Source of the DNA: Bostrychus sinensis | Taxonomy: Eukaryota > Chordata > Actinopteri > Gobiiformes > Eleotridae | Assembly (NCBI GenBank): GCA_020698575.1 | Contig: CM036244.1 | Coordinates: 6,130,645-6,194,644, forward strand | DNA: 64,000 nt | Direction of reading: 5' to 3' | In this document: piece by piece, positions 58,401 to 64,000 of the stretch | Position numbering within the stretch: the first letter of the stretch is position 1 | Layout of the letters: every line of letters starts with the position of its first letter | The notes under the pieces: model-generated | The model's input: only the letters and a program-made list of their open reading frames with translations | Databases searched by the model: none | What the model was told of the DNA's origin: nothing | Made by a program: the position numbers and the translations under genes

Positions 58401-61400
58401 AAATCCTTTAAATTCTTCATCCTCGGCGTCGCTTCTGAACAACTCCGCCAACTCCGGAGGTAGACGAAGCGCCGCTTCCTCCTCTGCGTGGCTGTCGTCA
58501 GACTCAGCATCAGTTCCATTTCCAATTATTCCGCTCTTTCTCAGTTGTCTTTATAGCCTAAGTTGTTGTTGGTAATGTTTACATTTTAAATTGTCAGTGG
58601 TACAGGTGCAGCAGATGCTGGTACACAAGCCTAGAGCGCCCCCTAACCAACACCTGGAATATTTTAATATATAAGTCACGCCTGAGTTTATGTCGCACCT
58701 TCCTAGTTACGGAAAAAAGTGCAACTTATTGTTCGGAAAATACAGTAATGTTCTTGTTATATCAAGAGCTACTGTTTTTCAGAGAAACAAAAACGACCGT
58801 AGGTGTGTGTAGGGCTGGGTACCAAGCAGCAGGACCTTTGTGGCACCAACCAAAAAGCTCTGTTGTTGCTGAGCGCCCCAGCGCAAGGCACAAAAGTAAA
58901 AAATCACAGCGAGTTCTATTTCCTGGCTGACGGTAGGCTTCTGCAGGGCACTGAGGTGAAACTAGCTCTGATGTTCCGCGTCTAAGGGCCACAGTTTGAA
59001 ATCAGGCAGCAGTCTCAGTACAACTTTCCCTTCACAGTTAAATAACCTGCTCCTGTGTTGTTCTCCAGTGGGGGGGCTGCTCCAGACCCGGTTCCTGTCC
59101 CAGCTCCCGGACTCTCCCCGCTCCTCCCCCTCAGCCGCCCGGCCCTGCTCAGTGGGCCATCCCTCTGTGGGACGTCCCGTCACAGGCTTCTCTGTCTGGA
59201 CCCCCCCTCAGACCCTCCCCCTGACCACTCGCACCCAGGAGACCCTCAGCATCAGGACTGTGGGCGCCCGGAGGCTGGACGGCCCGGTGCCTCTGAAGGA
59301 GTCTGTCACGTACAACAAGGTAAGGATCCGGGTCTGAACCGGGTCTGAACCGGGTCTGAACCGGGTCTGAACCGGGTCTGAACCGGGTCTGAACCGGGTC
59401 TGAACCGGGTCTGAACCGGGTCTGAACCGGGTCTGCTGTCTCCTCAGGGCTCTCTGCTGATGGACGCGGGCCTGTTCCGGGGCCGGTCCTTCAGAGTGGG
59501 TTGGGGTCCGGGCTGGACTCTGGTCCATTCTGGACAAACCCTGAGCTCTGAGTCCAAACCGATCCAGGACAAAGACCAGGACTTCAGCTTCCTGCCTCGG
59601 CCCACACACAAAACGTAAGTCAGAGTTTGATTCTGTCTTGGGTGGAGCTCAGAGACAGAACTCGTGAGGTTTCAGTCGGGTGTGACCTGATAGTTTTGCT
59701 CAAGTAACGCACTGAAGAATTTTTTTTTTTTTTTTTTAATAGACAATTGACCAATTCTTGCAGATTCTTTTGTGTAGATTTTTGGTCAGGCTCCTGTCGG
59801 GCCCTTACTCTGCAGTTCATAGGAAACATCCAAAATCTCTTTATCTCAGCCTGAATAAAAAGATTGTTGTCTTCTCTGGAACAGAAGCTCGGAGAACATG
59901 CTCTACCTGCACCGAGTCTGACACCGAGTCTGACACCGAGTCTGACACCGAGTCTGACTCAACTCATCTTTAACTCTTCTCTGTCACAGTCTAACTCTCT
60001 GCTTTGGTTTGATCAGCTTTACTGAAAGTAATGGCTATGATAAATTAATTTCTTTAATGAAATTTATAAAACTGGCCCAACATGTCGTTGCAAATATCAG
60101 CAGTGTTTATCGGCCACAGAAAAACCCATATCTACTTTCTACATAAAGTTAACACTTAGTGATTTTTCCTTTTACTTAAATGATTCTTCTACTTGAGTAA
60201 TATTATTTGGAAGTACTTTTACTGCAGTACATATTTTGAGTACTTCTTCCTTCTGTCTGTGACCTCACCTGTACCTTGCCTGTACTTAACCTCTGTTTGA
60301 CCTGTCCCTCACCTGTCCCTCACCTGTCCCTCACCTGTCCCTCACCTGTCCCTCACCTGTCCCTCACCTGTCCCTCACTTGTTTCTCACCTGTTTCTCAC
60401 CTGTCCCTCACCTGTCCCTCACTTGTTTCTCACCTGTCCCTCACCTGTCCCTCACCTGTCCCTCACTTGTTTCTCACCTGTTTCTCACCTGTTTCTCACC
60501 TGTCCCTCACCTGTCCCTCACCTGTCCCTCACTTGTTTCTCACCTGTCCCTCACCTGTCCCTCACCTGTTTCTCACCTGTTTCTCACCTGTCCCTCGCCT
60601 GTCCCTCGCCTGTCCCTCACCTGTTTCTCACCTGTTTCTCACCTGTTTCTCACCTGTCCCTCGCCTGTCCCTCACCTGTCCCTCACTTGTTTCTCACCTG
60701 TTTCTCATCTGTCCCTCACCTGTCCCTCACCTGTTTCTCACCTGTCCCTCACCTGGTTCTCACCTGTCCCTCACCTGGTTCTCACCTGTCCCTCACCTGG
60801 TTCTCACCTGTCCCTCACCTGTCCCTCACTTGTTTCTCACCTGTCCCTCACCTGTCCCTCACCTTTTTCTCACCTGTCCCTCACCTGTCCCTCACCTTTT
60901 TCTCACCTGTCCCTCACCTTTTTCTCACCTGTCCCTCACCTGTCCCTCACCTGTTTCTCACCTGTCCCTCACCTGTTTCTCACCTGTCCCTCACCTGTCT
61001 CTCACCTGTCCCTCACCTGTTTCTCACCTGTCCCTCACCTGTACCTCCACAGTCTGACAGAGTCTCCATATAAGGTCACCGTGGAGCGAGTGCGGGGCTT
61101 GGACTCGGCCCTGGTCTTGGGATCTCCCTCGGACCCTGAGGACCGGGAGCTGCGGGAGGCCGTGCTGCAGCGCCCCCTGGAGATTTGTCTGAAGCACAGC
61201 AGCATCGTGAGCACCGAGCGCTGTCCGTTTGTGCGGCCACAGAACGGCGTGGCGGCGCTTCACGAGTACGCTCAGTGGGCCACGGAGGTCAGCGAGACAC
61301 ACGGAGCGGCCGAGCGTAAGTGTGACGGGCGACCTGGTTCAGTACCTGGTTCGGACCTGGTTCAGTCCTGGTTCGGACCTGGTTCGGACCTGGTTCTGAT

Positions 61401-63175
61401 CAGTATGTCTGTATTTAATCCACAGCTGTTCTGGGTGACTGGAGAGAGGCCTGGACCCTGTGTGAGGCTCTGTGGGGCCGGCTCTCTTCCTCAGACCAGG
61501 ACCAGGACCAGGACCAAGACCAGGACCAGCCGATGGGGGAGTACCAGCAGCAGCTCCTCCGACGCCGCGCCTTCTCCTCCTGGCTGGCTCAGAGCGCCTT
61601 CTGCAGGGTGGAGCAGGAAGTGTCTCTGTCTAAGGGGCAACACACTGACGCCATCTTCAGTCTGCTGACGGGTAACTGCATCAGCCAGGCCTGCCAGCTC
61701 GCCCAGAAACAAGGTACTAAATACTAGTACTGGTAGTAGTCGTAGTAGTGGTCATACAGATAAACATGTTATTGTCCAAACTCTCATGTAAAGCTAGTGA
61801 ACAGCTGAACAGCTTTGCACTCACATGCAATAGGAAGGTTAACAGTGTGACTACGCTCCTAAGTTAACGGAGCCGGCCCTTTAAGAGGACCAGATGAGAT
61901 GATTACGTCACCCGAGCCATGCTGCCTTCAACCTGGGCATCTGCTACGAAGCACAAACAGTGCTTCAGACAGTGATGTTAGCTCTGCATAAACAATGGTA
62001 ACACAAAGGTCACTCCAGCATAATGTTTAAAGGGGCCAAATTGACTTTTCTGAGCTTTCTACCATGTTTTAATGTTGTTCTCAAACACAGATCTGGAGTT
62101 GTTTTGTTTCGTTCACGCATCTTTGAGTAATCCTCTGTTTATTTACCCTGACTTCCTGAAGCAACAGAAACGTCTTGTTTCACCGATGTCTGCCTTTTCC
62201 ACCTGACCACGCCCCTCCCTCCTGACCACGCCCCTCCCCCCTCTCGGCCCAGTCCTGTTCAGCTCACACCTCCCCTGCAGTGACCAAACAAACCCACTGC
62301 GGTTGCAGCGACACATGTTGTGAGTCTGAAGGGGCGTGACGGCAGTGGGACAGCGGGGAGGGAGGGCTCTTAAAGTGACAGGGACCTAATTTGAGCATTT
62401 ATCACACAGTCAAATGAGTTTCTTCAAATAGGGTTTTTTCAATGATTATTGTGTTTTCTGACCAACAAAACATAAGATGCTGATCTAGAGGTGTCCTAAA
62501 CTAATTTAAAAGACACAGAAAAAAAGCGTAATATGGCCCTTAAACACTTGGTACTGATGCGTTCAATAGTGCACAACACGAGGCACATGTGCACTAATTA
62601 TTCGATTATCAAGCGAAACGCAGTGAAAAAGTACACAGCACACGAATACTCAGTCTGGATAAGTTATGTCATATATTCACACACACAACCTCAAAACATC
62701 ACAAAGGTCCCCAGCACGGCACAACTAAACACTTAAAAAAACTTCATGCAGTCTCTCCGCGGGGTCACAGGGGCGGAGCTGCACCTCTGATTGGCTGCTG
62801 CAAAAGTGTCACCAGTGTCTTTTAAACAACTATGGAACACACACTTGCACGGAGAGAAATTCTGATGTGTGTGTGTGGTGAAAGAGGACTTGAAGTTAGT
62901 TGGTGTGAGAGAAGAGGAAGCAGAAGATTCACTGTGGACTCCTCTGAAGGAAACAGAAGATAACCTCGTTAATCTCGATGTTGCGTCTGTGGTAAAGGTG
63001 TGTATTTCTGTGTTTAGGAGACCACCGTCTGTCCCTGCTCCTGTCTCAGGCCGTCGGGTCTCAGCTCTGCAGAGACCTCCTGGCCTTGCAGCTCGCCGAC
63101 TGGAACAAGATGGAGACGGACAGCTACCTGTCAGAGGAACGCCTCAAGATCTTCACCCTCCTCTCTGGAAAACCG
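34478..63175 (+). CDS. nup98: Nuclear pore complex protein Nup98-Nup96 precursor (5' and middle part)
   Basis: The precursor cleaves itself into NUP98 (FG nucleoporin, Rae1-dependent mRNA export) and NUP96 (Y-complex scaffold). I read 27 coding exons that join in frame (4,254 nt, 1,418 codons): 34478-34556, 36330-36425, 38101-38292, 40234-40373, 41112-41219, 41766-41946, 42037-42212, 42767-42904, 44030-44165, 44701-44793, 44867-45010, 45353-45486, 47026-47213, 47322-47438, 47585-47774, 48456-48555, 51007-51120, 51290-51428, 54684-54861, 55399-55536, 57494-57703, 57781-57916, 59069-59319, 59448-59614, 61053-61315, 61426-61713, 63018-63175. The start MFNKSFGTPFGGG is the conserved vertebrate N-terminus, behind an acceptor at 34454. 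All introns are GT-AG except one GC-AG after 44165. About nine GLFG motifs and many FG motifs are seen. The gene continues past the window, so the NUP96 C-terminus is missing. Confidence 0.96.
34557..36329 (+). other. nup98 intron, no nested gene seen
   Basis: This is a large intron after the first coding exon, mostly AT-rich from 35490 to 35780. ORFs at 35041-35360 on either strand have no recognised domain. No clear transposon boundaries were found. Confidence 0.5.
36520..37420. mobile_element. hAT-like MITE in nup98 intron
   Basis: The left end CAGGGCTCCAGACTAACTT and the complement of the right end CAGGGCTCCAGACTGCGACC are terminal inverted repeats of about 14 bp. No transposase is seen. 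The adjacent octamers (TGCAGTAT and ATTATTCT) do not match well, so the duplication has decayed or the ends are slightly off. Confidence 0.65.
38355..39805. repeat. 1.45-kb minisatellite GCAGAGCTGGAGNAGAGAGG(G)
   Basis: About 70 copies of a 21-bp-type purine-rich unit (GCAGAGCTGGAGCAGAGAGG plus G) occur with deletion and ACAGGAGCAGAGC variants, starting some 60 bp after the donor at 38293. The strand is almost pure purine with CAG and CTG breaks. The 500-residue minus-strand frames over it are low-complexity Ser/Pro/Leu artefacts. Confidence 0.92.
39885..40090. repeat. 22-bp minisatellite GGACATAAATCTGTTAATAACT
   Basis: About nine copies of a 22-bp AT-rich unit (core ATAAATCTGTTAATAACTGG) lie in the same intron as the purine-rich array. 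Confidence 0.9.
40352..41820 (+). other. nup98: GLEBS segment (Rae1/Gle2 binding) of Nup98
   Basis: Across three exons the protein reads TTVKFNPPTGSDTMVKAGV, then KHQCITAMKEYENKSLEELR and LEDYQAGRKGP. This is the GLEBS motif, which docks RAE1 for mRNA export and splits the FG repeats into two blocks. It falls at about residues 163-218, as in other vertebrates. It is the only non-FG segment in the N-terminal half. Confidence 0.93.
40593..41014. mobile_element. hAT MITE (AGGGCTGCACAATAT type) with perfect 8-bp duplication
   Basis: The left end TAGGGTTGCGGGATAC and the complement of the right end AAGGGCTGCACAATATATCG are imperfect inverted repeats. The octamer CCCTGTTA flanks both sides exactly (40585-40592 and 41015-41022), the hallmark of hAT insertion. 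A second, 3'-truncated copy is at 48013. It lies in the intron before the GLEBS exon. Confidence 0.85.
42243..42690. repeat. 31-bp minisatellite carrying CCAAT boxes
   Basis: About 13 nearly identical 31-bp units contain CTCCCTGACCAATCAGAG followed by CCGAGTAAACCAG. Each holds GACCAATCAG, a full match to the NF-Y consensus RRCCAATSR. The array begins about 30 bp after the donor at 42213 and fills most of the intron up to 42690. Confidence 0.93.
43014..43943. mobile_element. MITE with CAGGGTTTCTGCAGG ends
   Basis: The left end CAGGGTTTCTGCAGGGTCT and the complement of the right end TAGGGTTTCTGCAGGCTTC form inverted repeats. Both sides continue into AAGTCTTA/AAGACCTT-rich sequence. It has hAT-like length and ends, but I cannot confirm an 8-bp duplication. 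The interior frames have no transposase domain. It lies in the intron before the 44030 exon. Confidence 0.7.
44027..44032 (+). other. nup98: NAGNAG tandem acceptor (CAGCAG)
   Basis: The acceptor reads CCGCAGCAG before AGTCTGTTTGG. Use of the first AG starts the exon at 44030 (adding Gln); use of the second starts it at 44033. Both keep frame, so two proteins differing by one Gln are possible. Confidence 0.7.
44166..44171 (+). other. nup98: GC splice donor (GC-AG intron) in nup98
   Basis: Exon 44030-44165 must end at AACTTTG to join GTTTTGGGGCG (44701) in frame as N-F-G-F-G. The intron then starts GCAAGT, the standard consensus for GC donors. The nearby GTTCAG (44170) would shift the frame and end translation of the conserved downstream exon. 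Confidence 0.85.
44200..44677. mobile_element. Truncated MITE ending at the branch-point region
   Basis: This stretch is a close copy of the element at 58028-58745 (shared CACTCGCCAAAAAA, AATAGAATAGAGAACAACAG and CTTCATCCTCGG), but both termini are missing. Homology stops at CATCAG (44677), right before GACTAAC and the acceptor at 44700. Confidence 0.75.
44864..44869 (+). other. nup98: Second NAGNAG tandem acceptor
   Basis: GTGGCAGCAGTGGGA allows exon starts at 44867 (…GTAVGTG) or 44870 (…GTVGTG), a one-Ala difference. The longer form fits the family better, which has Ala at that point. Confidence 0.65.
45240..45335 (+). repeat. tRNA-like SINE relic before an nup98 exon
   Basis: GTGAAGTGGTTAGTCCTCTG resembles a tRNA A box, and GGTTTGATTCC, about 35 bp on, resembles a B box. 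It ends close to the acceptor at 45352. The cloverleaf is not preserved. Confidence 0.45.
45505..45760. repeat. 11-bp minisatellite ACACACAGAGT
   Basis: About 23 copies of an 11-bp unit start 18 bp after the donor at 45487. The hAT element at 45761 inserted at its right end, and the TATACACACACAC remainder continues after 46433. Confidence 0.92.
45761..46432. mobile_element. hAT element TAGGGCTGTAAC with BED zinc-finger remnant
   Basis: The ends TAGGGCTGTAACCAATGATT and (complement) TAGGGCTGTAACGATTAGTT are inverted repeats. The flanks CAGAGTAC and CAGTATAC match at six of eight positions. On the minus strand (46021-46230) a 69-residue frame reads VWEYFKEKKSKQSQFCEGC, then LSFHRSTTATYEQLKQKHPG. 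This fits a BED zinc finger (C-x2-C … H-x-STT … H), the DNA-binding head of hAT transposases. The catalytic domain is absent. Confidence 0.85.
46435..47025 (+). other. nup98 intron remainder
   Basis: A short CA-rich tail is followed by unique AT-rich sequence up to the acceptor TGCAG at 47025. No nested gene was recognised. Confidence 0.4.
47777..48012. repeat. GTCTGG / GAGTCCAGAGTCCACATACTG minisatellite
   Basis: Units of about 36 bp contain TCTGGAGGAGTCCAGAGTCC and ACATACTGGTCTGGG, with extra TCTGGG hexamers. The array starts directly at the donor (GTGAGGTCTGAGTCTGGG) and ends where the second AGGGCTGCA MITE begins at 48013. GGAGTCCAGAGTCC contains short inverted repeats. Confidence 0.9.
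48013..48355. mobile_element. Truncated second copy of the AGGGCTGCA hAT MITE
   Basis: TAGGGCTGCATGACATGG opens a segment nearly identical to 40593-40920 (shared AAAACATGCGATATTTGAT and ATAAAACAAGGCTAAGCTGT). The right terminus is absent; homology ends near 48355. Confidence 0.8.
48605..49100. mobile_element. 500-bp foldback element (long hairpin)
   Basis: Two arms of about 230 bp are inverted copies of each other. GGACATGAATTATGATCTTA (from 48793) pairs with the complement near 48864-48888, and the ends AACACTTTATT and AATAAAGTGTT pair as well. The loop is about 45 nt. TAACACTTTATT ends of this kind are common in fish MITEs; I do not assign a superfamily. The intron RNA would form a long double strand. 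Confidence 0.85.
49142..49457. mobile_element. Short MITE with AGCTGGGTAC ends
   Basis: AGCTGGGTACCGTT at the left and the complement of AACAGTACCCAGCT at the right are inverted repeats about 315 bp apart. The interior has no frame of note. A related fragment (GGGCTGGGTACC) is at 58812. Confidence 0.65.
50256..50938. mobile_element. MITE with TACACCAAGGCGA ends
   Basis: AGATACACCAAGGCGA on the left matches the complement of the right end, GTATACACCAAGGCGA. The CCGTCTT/AAGACGG and GGCGATC neighbourhoods are also partly complementary. No transposase is seen. It lies in the long intron between 48555 and 51007. Confidence 0.7.
51125..51265. repeat. 29-bp repeat filling a short nup98 intron
   Basis: Four copies of ATGATGTGTTTAAGTTTAGT plus ATTTATTAA (29 bp) make up nearly the whole 169-bp intron between the first two autoproteolytic-domain exons. 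Only the donor GTACGA and the acceptor TCCCCGCAG lie outside. Confidence 0.9.
52029..53462. mobile_element. MITE with TTA duplication and expanded interior
   Basis: The terminal parts (GACTGAGGCGTCTGAT on the left, CCACGCGTCCAACGAGAC near the right) match the MITEs at 22752 and 27737. TTA flanks both sides (52026-52028 and 53463-53465). The interior also shares CAGCAGCAGTGTCCTG with 23562-23578. Unlike its relatives, it contains a 0.9-kb array. Confidence 0.7.
52195..53105. repeat. 21-bp array AACCAGATATAACTCAAACAT without break (two-part unit)
   Basis: About 43 copies of a 21-bp unit, AACCAGATATAAC then TCAAACAT, occur with ACAAACGT and TCAAACATCACC variants, all inside the MITE. Open frames on the minus strand (LYLVMFE repeats) follow from the 21-bp period. 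Confidence 0.9.
53625..54545. repeat. 11-bp minisatellite AAACCAGGTCT with TGAGATAGGTCT variant
   Basis: About 83 copies of AAACCAGGTCT or AAACCAGGACT are interspersed with AGGTCTGAGATAGG. This is the complement of the TTTAGACCTGG motif at 12315, at a second locus within the nup98 intron before 54684. Confidence 0.93.
55537..56960 (+). other. nup98 intron, left part
   Basis: This is AT-rich intron sequence with no gene recognised. ORFs at 56162 and 56543 lack domains and codon bias that I can support. Confidence 0.45.
56967..57127. repeat. 14-bp minisatellite CAGGACTCGCGCTC
   Basis: About 11 copies of a CpG-containing 14-bp unit lie in the intron before the exon at 57494. Confidence 0.92.
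57241..57480 (+). repeat. 24-bp minisatellite ending 13 bp before a splice acceptor
   Basis: Exactly ten copies of a 24-bp unit (CGTGCCCGGGACTG then TAACGGTCTT) are followed by CTTCTCTCCTCAG and the exon at 57494. Each unit contains CTGTAAC, a branch-point-like word, and none contains AG. The array is also open in the frame of the following exon (V-P-G-T-V-T-V-F repeated). Confidence 0.95.
58028..58745. mobile_element. MITE with CCGTATTTTCCG ends, TA duplication
   Basis: The left end CCGTATTTTCCGGAGTATAAG (split: CCGTATTTTCC then GGAGTATAAG) matches the complement of the right end, CTGTATTTTCCGAACAATAAG (split likewise: CTGTATTTTCC then GAACAATAAG). TA flanks both sides, which suggests a Tc1/mariner-type origin (inferred). 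A truncated copy is at 44200. Confidence 0.75.
59331..59438 (+). repeat. 11-bp minisatellite GGGTCTGAACC filling an intron
   Basis: About ten identical copies form nearly all of the 128-bp intron between 59319 and 59448. Only GTAAGGATCC at the donor and TGCTGTCTCCTCAG at the acceptor lie outside. The unit has no AG. Confidence 0.95.
59615..60240 (+). other. nup98 intron, left part
   Basis: Unique sequence with a T-tract (59720) and a four-copy TCTGACACCGAG repeat (59919-59957). No gene was recognised. Confidence 0.45.
60295..61045 (+). repeat. 11-bp pyrimidine-rich minisatellite CCTGTCCCTCA up to an acceptor
   Basis: About 68 copies of CCTGTCCCTCA, with CCTGTTTCTCA, CTTGTTTCTCA and CCTGGTTCTCA variants, run to within a few bases of the acceptor CCTCCACAG (61052). 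From 60241 to 61050 there is no AG dinucleotide on this strand. Open frames through it reach the following exon but are low-complexity. Confidence 0.95.
61495..61530 (+). repeat. nup98: In-frame GACCAG microsatellite in a NUP96 exon
   Basis: Six GACCAG-type hexamers encode Asp-Gln pairs between RLSSS and PMGEY. Related proteins have a short ungapped loop here. Frame is kept. Confidence 0.85.
61714..63017 (+). other. nup98 intron, no nested gene
   Basis: A 1.3-kb intron with GTAGTAGT runs near 61730 and CCTGACCACGCCCCTCCCT duplicated near 62200-62240. No RNA gene or complete transposon was recognised. Confidence 0.45.
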
Positions 63176-63220
63176 GTACGTCACTGCACATCAGGGGCTG
63201 AACGACAGGGGTGTGATAGT

Positions 63221-63472
63221 AGTGGACCAGTTAGTGGACCAGTTAGTGGACCAGTTAGTGGACCAGTTAGTGGACCAGGAGTGGACCAGGAGTGGACCAG
63301 TTAGTGGACCAGTTAGTGGACCAGTTAGTGGACCAGTTAGTGGACCAGTTAGTGGACCAGGAGTGGACCAGGAGTGGACCAGGAGTGGACCAGGAGTGGA
63401 CCAGGAGTGGACCAGGAGTGGACCAGGAGTGGACCAGGAGTGGACCAGGAGTGGACCAGGAGTGGACCAGTG
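63221..63472. repeat. 11/12-bp minisatellite AGTGGACCAGTT / AGTGGACCAGG
   Basis: The array starts 45 bp after the donor at 63176. It first alternates 12-bp AGTGGACCAGTT units, then settles to 11-bp AGTGGACCAGG units. Confidence 0.92.
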
Positions 63473-63865
63473 ATCATGTCATGGAGCGTTCTGCAGCAGC
63501 CTGAGCTCCATTTTCCCTCACACCATCTGCCTTATCTTTCTTTTTGTATAAATGTGTTATACAGAGGTTTCCCCAGAGATAATAACTGTCTGTCATTTTG
63601 ATGGACAGGGTCGAAAAAATTCCGTCTTGAGCTATTTTTGCCTGTCATTATATACATCCATAATAATATCATTAGTTAAGAGGGCGATACCATTTTATTA
63701 ATAAGAACAGGCTACTGCTCTCTAAATGCCATAAAAAAATATTTAATCCATCATCTGTTTTTTAAATAAATGAATGTGTCTAATACAGAATACAAAATAT
63801 AAACTTTACACTTTTCTCTGCTCACTGAGCTGCAGGATACACTGCCTCAGACCAGAGACTGTTCT
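63473..63865. other. No feature seen
   Basis: AT-rich intronic sequence. No exon with NUP96 homology was recognised before the edge. Confidence 0.45.
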
Positions 63866-63870
63866 GTACA

Positions 63871-64000
63871 CACCTGTACTGTACGACTGTATGCACACCT
63901 GTACTGTACACACCTGTACTGTACACACCTGTACTGTACACACCTGTATTGTACACACCTGTATTGTACACACCTGTATTGTACACACCTGTACTGTACA
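63871..64000. repeat. 15-bp array TGTACACACCTGTAC, cut by the window edge
   Basis: About eight copies of a CACCTGTACTGTACA-type unit continue to the last base, so the full length is unknown. Confidence 0.85.

Larger units (their letters stand above)
55411..63175 (+). other. nup98: NUP96 part of the precursor, N-terminal half
   Basis: From S886 onward the exons encode an acidic start (SKYGLQDSDEDED), ELDSDMADITQ, HIASSLGINPHTLQIMKASL, GGLLQTRFLSQ, SFRVGWGPGWTLVHSG, the LTESPYKV and LEICLKHSSI blocks, then helical repeats (WREAWTLCEALWG, RRRAFSSWLAQSAF, DAIFSLLTGNCISQACQLAQ, LALQLADWNKMETDSYL). These match NUP96 up to roughly the middle of its alpha-helical ACE1 solenoid, which binds SEC13 and other Y-complex members. 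A species-specific run of six Asp-Gln pairs lies in 61495-61530. Confidence 0.92.

Noticed and set aside
58331..58525. 64-residue frame shared with 44496-44810 on the minus strand
   Set aside because: It lies in two copies of the same MITE, which explains the shared sequence; no domain.
60276..61668. Plus-strand frame of 429 residues joining a repeat to a NUP96 exon
   Set aside because: The repeat part is intronic (splice sites at 59614 and 61052). The frame is open only because the unit lacks stops.
1..64000. A new multi-gene defence, toxin or metabolic system
   Set aside because: Host coding content is limited to one receptor, one receptor pseudogene and nup98. All other coding traces are transposon relics.

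Overview
The window looks like a teleost fish nuclear genome. Three things point there: odorant-receptor genes of the fish 131-like type, a vertebrate NUP98-NUP96 gene with many introns, and fish-style repeats (Rex3-like RTE, L2 and L1 LINE relics, many hAT and other MITEs, very abundant minisatellites). No prokaryotic or viral gene set is present. I could not identify the species.

Layout. 1-1442: a hAT-like terminal sequence with an 11-bp TTTAGNCCTGG repeat, then an odorant-receptor pseudogene broken at its ERY motif. 1443-12300: no host gene. This part holds an L2 relic between two minisatellites, a nearly complete RTE LINE (6939-10291) whose 5' half is inverted and which is flanked by an 8-bp target-site duplication, and two CA/GT-rich arrays. 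12315-22135: about 10 kb of minisatellite in two blocks of opposite motif orientation, separated by a CpG-rich spacer of about 0.7 kb. 22136-32980: an intact single-exon odorant receptor (24327-25313), two related MITEs with TAA duplications, and L1 relics, one split by a 1.15-kb hAT element. 32985-63175: promoter, exon 1 and 27 coding exons of nup98 on the plus strand. The gene runs off the right edge.

The nup98 model was read exon by exon. The 27 coding exons join in frame with no stop, giving 1,418 codons: GLFG/FG repeats, the Rae1-binding GLEBS segment, the autoproteolytic domain with its HF|SKY cleavage site (F885/S886 in this model), and the first half or so of NUP96. One intron needs a GC donor, and two acceptors are NAGNAG tandems. 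The precursor is expected to split into NUP98 (mobile FG nucleoporin, mRNA export) and NUP96 (scaffold Y-complex subunit).

The most unusual feature is how minisatellites sit in nup98 introns. Many begin or end right at splice sites. Three introns in the NUP96 part end in arrays with no AG dinucleotide for about 120, 255 and 810 nt before the acceptor. Another intron carries about 13 CCAAT boxes at a fixed 31-bp spacing. I see no evidence for a new multi-gene system. The findings concern repeat and splicing architecture, nested transposons and receptor decay.
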